64,000 bases of DNA, from positions 2,666,001-2,730,000 of the forward strand of contig NZ_JAJVCN010000001.1 in the NCBI RefSeq assembly GCF_021390435.2, given 5' to 3'. Below the pieces are notes generated by a model. That model was given only the letters and a program-made list of their open reading frames with translations, had not been told where the DNA came from and ran no database searches. The stretch is from Kibdelosporangium philippinense. Its GTDB lineage: Bacteria; Actinomycetota; Actinomycetes; Mycobacteriales; Pseudonocardiaceae. This document shows, one piece after another, positions 1 to 8,234 of the stretch (its first letter is position 1; each line of letters starts with the position of its first letter). The position numbers were made by a program, and so were the translations under genes.

Positions 1-1
1 C

Positions 2-142
2 GTGGCCGCACTGGCCGACCTGCTGGCCAGGTACTCGGTGCTCAAGAACCCCGCCACCGCGGAGCAGGCGAAAACCTACTTCGACAACTCCTTCGTCTCC
101 GCCATCTACGATTCGGGCAAGCTCGTCTGGCCCGCCCCATAA
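2..142 (+). CDS. C-terminal tail of an unidentified protein (partial)
   Basis: Only the last 46 codons are present, ending at the TAA at 140-142; the rest lies left of the window. The tail has an amphipathic helix (ALADLLARYSVL) and ends IYDSGKLVWPAP. That style is seen at the end of NMT1/SsuA-type ABC substrate-binding proteins. A sulfonate- or nitrogen-compound transporter would suit the monooxygenase genes that follow 22 bases downstream, but this is inference from a short fragment. Confidence 0.5.
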   Translation: MAALADLLARYSVLKNPATAEQAKTYFDNSFVSAIYDSGKLVWPAP

Positions 143-164
143 ACGCATTCGAAAGGTTCGACAG

Positions 165-1223
165 TTGTCCGGAAAGGAATACGGGATATTCTTGCCCATC
201 GGCAGCGGCGGCTGGATGCTCTCCACCACCGCACCACATCCCGAAGCCAGCTACGCGTACAACAAAAGGGCCGCGCTGCACGCGGAGGCCATCGGGCTTG
301 ACTTCATCATGTCGATGGCGAAATGGCGGGGTTTCGGTGGCACAACTGACCATTGGGGCGAGAGCCTGGAATCGATGACCATGATGGCTGGCCTCGCCGA
401 GGCCACCGAACGGATCAAGATCTGGGCCACCACGCACGCGAACATCCACCACCCAGGGATCGCGGCGAAGATGTACACGACCCTGCAGGAAGTCTCGAAC
501 GGCCGCGCCGGAATGAACATAGTCAACGGTTCATACGCGGCGGAGTTCGAGCAATTCGGCCTGTGGGACGAGATGACCCACGATGACCGCTACCGGATGA
601 CCGCCGAATGGACCGAGGCGATCACCCGGCTGTGGACCGAGGACTCGGTCACGATGAAGAGCGACTTCTTCATCCTGCAGGACTGCGAATCCCGGCCGCA
701 CCCCAAGACCCTGCCGACCATCATCAGCGCCGGGCGCTCCCCTGCGGCACGGGAGTTCCAAGCCGCATACGCCGACGGCGCCTTTCTCTCGGCTGCAAAC
801 CTTGAGGAAATGCGCACCATTTCCCGTGATGTCCACGAGAAGGCCACGGCGCTCGGTCGGACCGTCAAGACGTACTCGATGCTCACGGTCGTCCAGGACG
901 AAACCGATGCCGACGCGAAGGAAAAGGTCCGGCGCTGGGGTGATGGCGTGGACCGCGAGGCGCTCGCGTCGATGCGCCGGTCATGGGGCATCACCGACGA
1001 GCAAGCGCGCGCGTGGGCCGAAGACGCCACCGGAGAGGCGGCTTTCCAGACACCGTATGTCAGCGGCTCGGCCGACACGGTCATCGAGCACATCGCGACC
1101 ATCGTGCGCGAGGCTGAGCTCGACGGCCTGATGCTGATCTTCCCCGAGTACGACCAGGACATGGTGTTGTTCGGCGAGACCGTGCTGCCCGCGCTGCGGA
1201 AGATCGACGAAGGACCGGCGTGA
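165..1223 (+). CDS. LLM-class flavin-dependent monooxygenase, RutA-like
   Basis: The 352-aa protein belongs to the luciferase-like FMNH2-dependent oxygenases. It resembles RutA, which opens the uracil ring: it begins YGIFLPIGSGGW, then has SMAKWRGFGG, the segment LESMTMMAGLAEAT and a GRAGMNIVNG loop, in the RutA order and spacing. The start is a TTG at 165, chosen because homology begins at once and an AAAGG site lies 8 bases upstream. The stop overlaps the start of the next gene, a RutB-like hydrolase, so the pair probably acts in sequence on a cyclic amide or pyrimidine. No RutC-F or flavin reductase is visible, so the substrate is uncertain. It is expected to be cytoplasmic and to need reduced FMN from a partner reductase. 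Confidence 0.85.
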   Translation: MSGKEYGIFLPIGSGGWMLSTTAPHPEASYAYNKRAALHAEAIGLDFIMSMAKWRGFGGTTDHWGESLESMTMMAGLAEATERIKIWATTHANIHHPGIAAKMYTTLQEVSNGRAGMNIVNGSYAAEFEQFGLWDEMTHDDRYRMTAEWTEAITRLWTEDSVTMKSDFFILQDCESRPHPKTLPTIISAGRSPAAREFQAAYADGAFLSAANLEEMRTISRDVHEKATALGRTVKTYSMLTVVQDETDADAKEKVRRWGDGVDREALASMRRSWGITDEQARAWAEDATGEAAFQTPYVSGSADTVIEHIATIVREAELDGLMLIFPEYDQDMVLFGETVLPALRKIDEGPA

Positions 1224-1882
1224 TGGACGACCTGCGCACCCGGCAGCTGGGGCAGCTCTCCGCACCGGGCCGCCGCCCGGCGCTGCTCGTGGTCGACGTG
1301 CAGCGTTCCTTCGGCGATCCGGAGTTCCTTGGCGCCTACGGGCTCGACGAGAAGGCGGCCGCGCTGGTCGAGGCCGCCGTCACGACGATCGTGCGGCTCG
1401 TCGACGACGCGCGCGAGCGTAACGTGCCTGTCGTCTGGATTGAGCTGGCCAGTGACCCGGCGAACCCGTGGCGGGCTAGTTCCTGGTTCCGCAGCGGTGA
1501 TCTCGACGCGCCGTTCGGCCCGGACGAACCGTGTGTGATCGGCACCCCAGGTGCTGAGTGGTATCGGCTCACCCCGGCGGCGGGCGAGCAGCGGGTGGCC
1601 AAACGTGGTTACAGCGGTTTCCTCGGCACAGACCTCGAAAAATGTCTCAGGGCAAGAGAAATCGACTGGGTCGCGGTCGCCGGGCTGACCACCGACTGCT
1701 GCGTCGCCGCCACCGCGACGGACGCGTTCCAACTCGGCTGGCCCGTGCTGGTCCCGTCCGACGCCGTCGCCGCCTACGACACCGACCTGCAGGAGAACGC
1801 ACTCGCGAAGCTCGCGCTCAACGTGGCCGTGCTGTCTACCGCCTGGGAGCTGGCCGCAATGTGGACGGAGGTCGGTCGGTGA
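1220..1882 (+). CDS. isochorismatase-fold cysteine hydrolase, RutB-like
   Basis: The 220-aa protein has the isochorismatase/cysteine hydrolase fold. The likely catalytic triad is visible: Asp in LLVVDVQRSF, Lys in VAKRGYSGF, and Cys in GLTTDCCV. Partners of RutA-type oxygenases in this fold hydrolyse ureidoacrylate/peracrylate, giving an amino-acrylate; other members cleave amides. The GTG at 1220 overlaps the stop of the upstream gene, and the ATG at 1223 is an equally possible start; GAAGGA lies just upstream. Its 3' end overlaps the GTG of the next oxygenase, so all three genes are translationally coupled. It is probably not part of siderophore biosynthesis: it lacks the aryl carrier domain of EntB/DhbB and lies outside the iron-box units. 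Confidence 0.82.
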   Translation: MMDDLRTRQLGQLSAPGRRPALLVVDVQRSFGDPEFLGAYGLDEKAAALVEAAVTTIVRLVDDARERNVPVVWIELASDPANPWRASSWFRSGDLDAPFGPDEPCVIGTPGAEWYRLTPAAGEQRVAKRGYSGFLGTDLEKCLRAREIDWVAVAGLTTDCCVAATATDAFQLGWPVLVPSDAVAAYDTDLQENALAKLALNVAVLSTAWELAAMWTEVGR

Positions 1883-3213
1883 ACGGGATGCACATCGCGT
1901 TCGACCTGTCCTTCACCCACACGGAGGGACGCTGGGCGCGTGCCGGCTCCTGGATCGGCCGGGACTTCCCCGATGCGCGCATGTACATGGAGCTGGCGCA
2001 GACCGCGGAGCGCGCCGGGGTCGACATGCTCTTCTTCGGTGATGGCACCGGGATTCCCGACACATGGCGCGGCTCGATCGCGCCTGCCGTCGAATGGGGC
2101 ATCCAGTGGCCGAGGCACGACATGTCCCCGGTCATCGCGGCCGTGTCGACGGTGACCTCGGCAATAGGGTTCGGCCTGACCTACTCCTCGACCTTCATGC
2201 ACCCGTTCTACGTGGCGCGGCTGCTGAATTCGCTCGACCATGTGACGAACGGCCGGATCGCCTTCAATGTGGTCGCTTCCACGCGCAGCGCCGACGCGGC
2301 GAACTACGGGTACGACGAGTTGCCCGAACACGATCTGCGGTACGAGCGGATGGAGGAGTTCGTCGGCGTCTGCCAGGCACTGTGGGACTCGGTCACCCCG
2401 GACGCGATCATCAGGGACCGGGCGTCCGGCCGGTTCGCCGACCCTGCGAAGATCGCGCCGATCAACCATCGGGGCCGGTTCTTCAGCGTTCGGGGTCCGC
2501 TGCCAGCCGTGCCGAGCCCCCAGGTGCGCCCGGTGCTGGTCCAGGCAGGGAACTCGGCACGCGGAATCGCGGCCTCGGCACGGTTCGCCGATGTCGTGTT
2601 CGGGTTCGGCGCGAACCTGCGCGGGCAGCAGCGGCACCGGGAGAGGCTCGACGAGGCACTGACCGCTGAGGGACGAAAACCGGAAAGCGTCGGGATTCTC
2701 TGGGCCACGCAGGTGATCGTCGGACGCACCACGGAGGAGGCGAAGGCACGACGGGCACACGTGCTCGAGTTCTGGGACACCGAAGCCGTCGGCGCTTTCC
2801 TCTCGCACAACATGGGGTACGACCTGTCGCGGCTGCCGGCCGCGTTCCGGTTAGGCGACCTGCGTGACGAGATCCATGCGGCCCAAGCGAGCCAGGCCGG
2901 GCTGATCGGTGCCCTCGTCGCGGAGTACGGGGACGACCACCGGATGAGCCGCGAGGAGTTCTTCGAGCACGGCTGGAAGAGCGCCACGGGCATCGACCAC
3001 TCGATCGTCGGCGATGCCGGGACCATCGCCGACGCACTGGAAGAGAACTTCGCCGCGACAGGTTCGCGCGGGGGGTACATGTTCTCCACCCCGCTCAGCA
3101 TGCCTTCGGGATTCGGGGAGATCGCCGAGCTGCTCGTCCCCGAACTGCGCCGCCGTGGTGTGCTCGCACCCAGGTACCCCGGCCGCACGCTCCGGGAGAA
3201 CCTCGCCGGATGA
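1879..3213 (+). CDS. LLM flavin-dependent monooxygenase, NtaA/SnaA/DszA type
   Basis: The 444-aa protein matches the NtaA/SnaA/DszA branch of luciferase-like oxygenases, which oxidise nitrilotriacetate, sulfur heterocycles and related compounds with FMNH2. Diagnostic parts are the N-terminal AFDLSFTHTEGRW, LAQTAERAGVDMLFFGDG, GLTYSSTFMHPFYVARL, HVTNGRIAFNVVAS and the QAGNSARGIAASARFADVVFGF block. The GTG at 1879 forms a GTGA overlap with the stop of the RutB-like gene. With two oxygenases around one hydrolase, the set looks like a small catabolic operon for an N- or S-heterocycle. The substrate cannot be read from sequence. Confidence 0.85.
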   Translation: MNGMHIAFDLSFTHTEGRWARAGSWIGRDFPDARMYMELAQTAERAGVDMLFFGDGTGIPDTWRGSIAPAVEWGIQWPRHDMSPVIAAVSTVTSAIGFGLTYSSTFMHPFYVARLLNSLDHVTNGRIAFNVVASTRSADAANYGYDELPEHDLRYERMEEFVGVCQALWDSVTPDAIIRDRASGRFADPAKIAPINHRGRFFSVRGPLPAVPSPQVRPVLVQAGNSARGIAASARFADVVFGFGANLRGQQRHRERLDEALTAEGRKPESVGILWATQVIVGRTTEEAKARRAHVLEFWDTEAVGAFLSHNMGYDLSRLPAAFRLGDLRDEIHAAQASQAGLIGALVAEYGDDHRMSREEFFEHGWKSATGIDHSIVGDAGTIADALEENFAATGSRGGYMFSTPLSMPSGFGEIAELLVPELRRRGVLAPRYPGRTLRENLAG

Positions 3214-3267
3214 GAGCAGCGGGCGCCGCGATGATCCCCGTGGGTGCCGATAATTGCGTCCACGCAG

Positions 3268-3396
3268 GTCGACCTCATCCCCGACTTCGTTCCCGTCCTG
3301 GGCTATGCCGATGACGCGATCATCGTCATCGCGGTGCTGCGCAGCGTGGTCCGCCATGCCGGGATCGGGGCCGTCCGTGCGCACTGGCCCGGCACC
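3268..3396 (+). pseudogene. remnant of a YkvA/DUF1232 membrane protein
   Basis: About 43 codons read VDLIPDFVPVLGYADDAII followed by a hydrophobic run and VRAHWPGT. This is the conserved core and C-terminus of DUF1232 (YkvA-like) proteins. The N-terminal half is missing: the match starts abruptly after a spurious GTG at 3244, and the frame reads on into unrelated sequence after HWPGT. I read it as a 5'-truncated gene. From here to the iron box at 3719 I see no other gene. Confidence 0.55.
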
Positions 3397-3718
3397 GATG
3401 ACGGAGCTGACGTGCCTGGGTCAACCGGCCGGGTCAAACGCGCTGACCGACGTCGTGTAGGTGTCCGATGCGACTCACCGACCCTGGCGGATCGGTGAGT
3501 GATCGCACTGATACGCACTGTTCAGCTTGGGCCGAACGAGGTCACAGATGCGTTGCGGTAGGTCGCGGATTCGGCTGGCTTTCGGCAGGTATCCAGGCGG
3601 TCGCGGATCTTCCATGCCGACTGGAAACCCGTGATCCAGGCCGTAACGAGCTACGTTCGGAGGTCGGTCGGCGGCCTGGCTGGACGTGATCGGTGTCGCA
3701 GACGAAGGGTTTGCTTAA

Positions 3719-3737
3719 TTAGGTTAGCCTTGCTTGA
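3719..3737 (+). promoter_or_regulatory. iron box (IdeR/DmdR-type operator)
   Basis: TTAGGTTAGCCTTGCTTGA matches the IdeR/DmdR consensus TTAGGTTAGGCTAACCTAA at 13 of 19 positions, with an intact left half-site. It lies about 43 bases upstream of the siderophore-binding lipoprotein start, so iron-replete repression of that gene is expected. Confidence 0.7.
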
Positions 3738-3779
3738 CTTGGCGCGCTCTCGACCACCGTGCACCGAAAGGGTGTTGCC

Positions 3780-4793
3780 ATGTCCAGCAGGGTTCGTCCG
3801 TCCGGCAGAGCGCTGGGGAGTTTTGTCCTCGCCGCGGTACTGGGTGCCGGTCTGACCGCGTGCGGCCAGGTGCAAGAGTCGCCCACCCAGTCGACGAGCC
3901 CGCCGAGCTCCGACGCGTCGGCGTTCCCGGTGAAGATCACGCACAAGTTCGGCACGGCGGAGATCACCAAGGCGCCGTCGCGTGTCGTTGTGGTCGGCAC
4001 CGCCACCGACGACCTCGACGCCGCGCTCGCACTGGGTGTCACGCCCATCGCGTGGTTCAACAAATCCGGCTCCGAGACCGTGCCCAGCTGGCTGACGGGC
4101 AAGCTCGACCCGGCCAAGACGAAGATCGTCAACGCGGCCGCCGGTGTGAACGCGGAGGAGATCGGTGCGCTCACGCCTGACCTGATCCTCGCCACGTCCA
4201 GCTACGGGCTCGAGCAGGAGTACGCGAACCTCGCCAAGCTCGCGCCGACCGTCGGCTACGCCACCGAGTGGGGCAAGCAGACCTGGCAGGAGCACGTGCA
4301 GGTCGTCGCGCAGGCGCTCGGCAAGACCGGTGACGCGAAGAAGATCATCGACAGCACCGAGGCCGCGATCGCCAAGTTCAAGAGCGACAACCCGAAGGCA
4401 GCGGGCAAGACCTTCACCGCGTCGGTCGGCAACACCGCGGGCAAGATGTTCTCGCTGGTGTCCAAGGAGGACTTCGCGGTCAAGCTGATCGAGCAGACCG
4501 GCCTGACGCTCAGCCCGGCCGTCGCCGACACGACCAAGAACGAGTCCGGCAGCCCGACCGGCACGCTCACCCCCGAGCAGTACGACAAGCTCAAGGCCGA
4601 CCTGGTGATCGTCGCGTTCACCACGCCGGATCTGCAGGCCGCGTTCGAGGGCAACCAGCTCGCCGCCGCACTCAAGAGCGGCAACTACCTGCGCGTCGAC
4701 ATGGAGACCATCTCGGCGCTGCGCTACCCGACGGCGCTCGACATCCCGTGGGTGCTGGAGAAGCTGCAGCCGGGCGTGTCCAAGCTGGCCTGA
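3780..4793 (+). CDS. ferric-siderophore substrate-binding lipoprotein (FepB/FecB family)
   Basis: The 337-aa protein is a periplasmic-binding-protein type 3 (class III) domain. It has a lipoprotein signal: a hydrophobic stretch, then the lipobox LTAC with Cys28 as lipidation site, followed by a Ser/Thr/Pro-rich linker. FecB-family motifs include KITHKFGTAEI, PSRVVVVGTATDDLDAALALG and PDLILATS. It would capture the ferric siderophore outside the membrane and pass it to the two FecCD permeases at 31-33 kb. The ATG at 3780 is preceded by GAAAGGG. An iron box lies upstream and a strong hairpin follows the stop. It stands alone, 27 kb from its permeases, at the far end of the NRPS operon. Confidence 0.92.
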   Translation: MSSRVRPSGRALGSFVLAAVLGAGLTACGQVQESPTQSTSPPSSDASAFPVKITHKFGTAEITKAPSRVVVVGTATDDLDAALALGVTPIAWFNKSGSETVPSWLTGKLDPAKTKIVNAAAGVNAEEIGALTPDLILATSSYGLEQEYANLAKLAPTVGYATEWGKQTWQEHVQVVAQALGKTGDAKKIIDSTEAAIAKFKSDNPKAAGKTFTASVGNTAGKMFSLVSKEDFAVKLIEQTGLTLSPAVADTTKNESGSPTGTLTPEQYDKLKADLVIVAFTTPDLQAAFEGNQLAAALKSGNYLRVDMETISALRYPTALDIPWVLEKLQPGVSKLA

Positions 4794-4800
4794 CACCCGA

Positions 4801-4840
4801 GCGAACGGGGCGGCATCCCGCGGGATGCCGCCCCGTTCGC
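4801..4840. terminator. bidirectional hairpin terminator
   Basis: A perfect 20-bp inverted repeat (arms 4801-4820 and 4821-4840, starting GCGAACGGGGCGGCATCCCG) lies between the convergent lipoprotein gene and the last NRPS gene. There is no long T run, as is usual in high-GC actinomycetes. It probably terminates both transcripts. Confidence 0.8.
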
Positions 4841-4862
4841 GGTTCTGGAGAGTTCCGTGGTT

Positions 4863-7800
4863 CTAGAGGCCGAGCTCTTCCTCGGTCATCGCGTCGACCT
4901 CCAGGTAGATCTCCGCGACCTGGCCAAGGCGTCCGGGCACCGACTCGTCGGCCTGCATTCGGGCCGCCATCGCGCCCACGCTCAGCGTCGCGAACAGCGT
5001 CCGCACCGTCACTTCGGACGTGTCCAGCGCCTCCCGCAGCCGGCCGACGATCATCGTCGCCAGTACCGAGTCACCGCCCAGTGCGAAGAACGCGTCGTCG
5101 AGCCCAACCCGTTCGACGCCGAGCACCTCGGCCCAGATCTTCGCCAGCACCTGCTCCAGCGCGGAAACCGGGGCGACGTAGGTGTCCGTCTCGGCCGCCC
5201 AGTGCGCGGCCACCACCTTGCGGTCGACCTTTCCGTTGGCAGTCAACGGCATCGCGTCCAGCACGACCACTCGCGTCGGGACCATGTGCGGCGGCAGCAG
5301 GGTGCGCACGAACTCGCGGACCTTCTCACCGTCCACCTCGCCGGAGACGGCGGCGACGAGCTGCGTGCCTGCCACGCCCGCCACGCCACGCCGGACTCCG
5401 GGGAACTCGGCCAGCGCCGCCTCGACCTCACCCAGTTCGATCCGCATGCCACGCACCTTCACCTGGTGGTCACGGCGGCCCAGGAACTCCAGCGTGCCGT
5501 CCGGCCAGTACCGCGCCAGGTCACCCGTGCGATACCAGCGACGTCCCTCATACGTAACGAACCTGTCCGCAGTGCGCTCCGGATCAGCGCGGTAGCCGTG
5601 GGCCACGCCGTCGCCACCGATCCACAGCTCGCCGGTGACCCAGTCCGGGCAGTCACGGCCGCGCACGTCCACGACCCGGCACGCGACGTTGCGCAGCGGC
5701 GTGCCGTAGGGAACCGAACGCCACGACGGCGCCACCTCCCGAACCTCGCACACGGTCGAGTGGATCGCCGTCTCGGTGGTGCCGCCGAGGCCGGCGAACC
5801 GGCAGGAGGGCGACTGCTCGAACACCCGGCCGGGCAGGTCGGTGCCCACCCAGTCGCCGCCCAGCAGCACCGTGCGCAGACCGGCGAGCTCACCGGGCCG
5901 CGCGGTCACGAGCAGCATGTCGAGCAACGCTGGCACGCAGTTCACCAGCGTAGCGGCGCGCGTAGCGGCCAGCTCAACCCACTGGCGGGCCTCCTTGCGG
6001 TCGTCCTCCTCGACCAGAACGACCGCGCCGCCAACGGAAAGCAGACCGAACACGTCGTAGACGGACAGGTCGAACTCCAGTGCCGACACGGCCAGGCAGC
6101 GGTCGGCCGGGCCGATGCCGAAGCGCTCGTTCAGGTCGTCGATGGTGTTCATCGCGGCCCGGTGCGGCACCTCGACACCCTTCGGCTCACCCGTGGAGCC
6201 CGACGTGAACAGCACGTACGCGATGTTCTCCGCAGGCACGGGCACCGGCGAAGCCAGCGGCTCGGCCGTCGAATCCCACGACGTCAGCACGTGCTCGACG
6301 CCCGCGATGCGCTGGATCCGCTCGGCCCGCGCCGGCGGCTGGTCGACGCCGATCGGCACATACCCGGCGCCCGCCGCCAGCACACCGATGGCGGTGGCGA
6401 CCTGCTCCGGGCCCTTGCGCTGGCTCACCCCGACGAGGTCGCCGGGCTTGACTCCCTTGGCCGCCAACGATCCCGCAATGCGCAGCGCCTTGTCGGCCAG
6501 CTCGCCGTACGTCAGCACGCCATCACGGCCCCACAGCAACGCGGGCGCGTCCGGCGTCTCCTGAGCCCGCGCGAAAAACCCGTCGTGCAGCAGCTTCCCG
6601 CTGCGCGGGCCCTCGGTGGCGTTGGCGGAAGCGCGGACCTGCAGCTGAGAGGAGGGCAGCGCGCCCCCGGCCGGACGCTCCCACACGTCGTCGCGCTGCC
6701 CGAGATTCGTGACGAGGTCGCGGAACGCCGCGAACATCGCATCGATCACGCCGTCCGCGAAGGCGTGCTCGCGCACGTCCCAGTTGATCAGCAGTCCCTC
6801 GTTGACCTCGGTGACCTGCGCGTCCAGCAGCACCTGCGGGCCCTGCGAGACGATCCACACCGCCTCGCCGAAGCAGCGGCGGACCCGGGCGTCGAACAGT
6901 TCGCCGAGGTTCAGCGCGCTGGTGAACACGATCGGCGCCAGCACCTGCTCGCCGTGGTGGCGCGACAGGTCACGCAACACCTCGACACCCGAGTAGGCGG
7001 CGTGTGCCGCGTCCTCGTGCATCCGCGCCTGCAACGCCCGCGCGTGCGTCACGAACGACGCTTCCTCGCTCAGGTCGACCTCCAGCAGCACGGAGCTGGT
7101 GAAGTCGCCGACGAGCTTGTCCACGTCGGGGTGGTCGCTCTGCCGGTCGAACATGGGCAGGTTCATCAGGAACCGCGGCTGCGCGCTCCATGCCGACAGT
7201 GTCTCGGCGAACGCGGCCGCCACCACCATCGCCGGCGTGAGGCCGTGCTCGTGCGCGCGGGCGGCGAGGCGCTTGCGATGGTCGGGCGTGAGCCAGTGGT
7301 GGCGCCGGGTCACCCGGGAGGCGTCCGCGCGCTCGGACTCGGGCACCAGCGGCAGGTCCGGCGCGGTCGGCAGCTCGGAAACCCTGTTCTGCCACCATTC
7401 CCGCGCGGCCTCCTGCTCGGCCTTACGGCTCAGCTCGCGCTCGGCGAGGTAGCGCGGGTAGCTGTAGTTGATCGGCGCGGGCACGTACTCGGGCTCGTCG
7501 TAGAACCGCGCCAGGTCGGCGAGCAGCACGCGGTAGCTCAGCGCGTCCGCGGCCAGCATGTCGACGTCGACGTGCAGCCGCGCCGTGCCACCGGGCAGAC
7601 GGCTCAGCGCCACCTGGAAGACCTCACCGTTCGCCACGTCCATGCGCGCGTGCGACAAGGCGTCCCGCAGCTCGTCGAGCCGTTGCGCGACAACGTCTTC
7701 ATCGAACGAGCGCAAGTCGTGCACGGTCAGCGGGTCCTGGCGGCGGTCGGGCAGGATGCGTTGCTGGCCGTTGTCACTGAACTCCGCGCGCAGCATGCCG

Positions 7801-8234
7801 TGCCGGGCGACGAGCTTGCGCACCGCCGTCGCGAGACGCACCGGATCCAGGTCGGGCCCGTCGAACTCGACGTAGAGGTGAGCGGCGACCGAGCCGAGAG
7901 TGGCCTCCTCGTCGCGGCCGATCCAGTACGCGTGCTGCATCAGCGCAAGCGGGAACGGCGCGCTCTCGTCGACCTCGACCGTCACCGCCGGCTCCGGCGC
8001 CACACCGGCGTCGGCGAGGATCTTGCGCCAACCCGCGAGCGTCGGGTTCTTCGCCAGCAGCGCGAACGGCACCTTCACGCCGTTGCGCCGCCACTGGTTC
8101 GCCACCTGCATGAGCTGGATGGAGTCGAGGCCCCACTCGATCAGGCTGTCGTCGTCCGACAACCCGGCGGCCTCCGGTCCCAACAGGTCGGTGACATCGC
8201 GCAGGAGTTGCGCCGCTGTCGGTTGCTGACTCAC
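4863..8234 (-). CDS. NRPS ArCP-Cy-A-T, salicyl-oxazoline/thiazoline initiation module
   Basis: The 1123-aa synthetase is like MbtB/PchE. Rough domain order: aryl carrier protein (Ser in GLDSI, about residue 37); heterocyclization domain starting [13 protein letters not shown], with the [11 protein letters not shown]y signature near 226; adenylation domain ([11 protein letters not shown] near 680); thiolation domain (Ser in LGGDSV near 1055). By eye the A-domain pocket reads D-L-Y-N-L-G-L-I-H. This is close to the Cys code (DLYNLSLIWK) but with G and H at two positions, so Cys, Ser and Thr all remain possible. The ArCP should take salicylate from the stand-alone ligase at 29.5 kb; the Cy domain then makes a hydroxyphenyl-oxazoline or -thiazoline. 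The GTG start forms a GTGA overlap with the upstream gene. It is the last gene of the operon but carries the chain-starting module. No TE domain. Confidence 0.93.
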   Translation of the reverse strand: MSQQPTAAQLLRDVTDLLGPEAAGLSDDDSLIEWGLDSIQLMQVANQWRRNGVKVPFALLAKNPTLAGWRKILADAGVAPEPAVTVEVDESAPFPLALMQHAYWIGRDEEATLGSVAAHLYVEFDGPDLDPVRLATAVRKLVARHGMLRAEFSDNGQQRILPDRRQDPLTVHDLRSFDEDVVAQRLDELRDALSHARMDVANGEVFQVALSRLPGGTARLHVDVDMLAADALSYRVLLADLARFYDEPEYVPAPINYSYPRYLAERELSRKAEQEAAREWWQNRVSELPTAPDLPLVPESERADASRVTRRHHWLTPDHRKRLAARAHEHGLTPAMVVAAAFAETLSAWSAQPRFLMNLPMFDRQSDHPDVDKLVGDFTSSVLLEVDLSEEASFVTHARALQARMHEDAAHAAYSGVEVLRDLSRHHGEQVLAPIVFTSALNLGELFDARVRRCFGEAVWIVSQGPQVLLDAQVTEVNEGLLINWDVREHAFADGVIDAMFAAFRDLVTNLGQRDDVWERPAGGALPSSQLQVRASANATEGPRSGKLLHDGFFARAQETPDAPALLWGRDGVLTYGELADKALRIAGSLAAKGVKPGDLVGVSQRKGPEQVATAIGVLAAGAGYVPIGVDQPPARAERIQRIAGVEHVLTSWDSTAEPLASPVPVPAENIAYVLFTSGSTGEPKGVEVPHRAAMNTIDDLNERFGIGPADRCLAVSALEFDLSVYDVFGLLSVGGAVVLVEEDDRKEARQWVELAATRAATLVNCVPALLDMLLVTARPGELAGLRTVLLGGDWVGTDLPGRVFEQSPSCRFAGLGGTTETAIHSTVCEVREVAPSWRSVPYGTPLRNVACRVVDVRGRDCPDWVTGELWIGGDGVAHGYRADPERTADRFVTYEGRRWYRTGDLARYWPDGTLEFLGRRDHQVKVRGMRIELGEVEAALAEFPGVRRGVAGVAGTQLVAAVSGEVDGEKVREFVRTLLPPHMVPTRVVVLDAMPLTANGKVDRKVVAAHWAAETDTYVAPVSALEQVLAKIWAEVLGVERVGLDDAFFALGGDSVLATMIVGRLREALDTSEVTVRTLFATLSVGAMAARMQADESVPGRLGQVAEIYLEVDAMTEEELGL

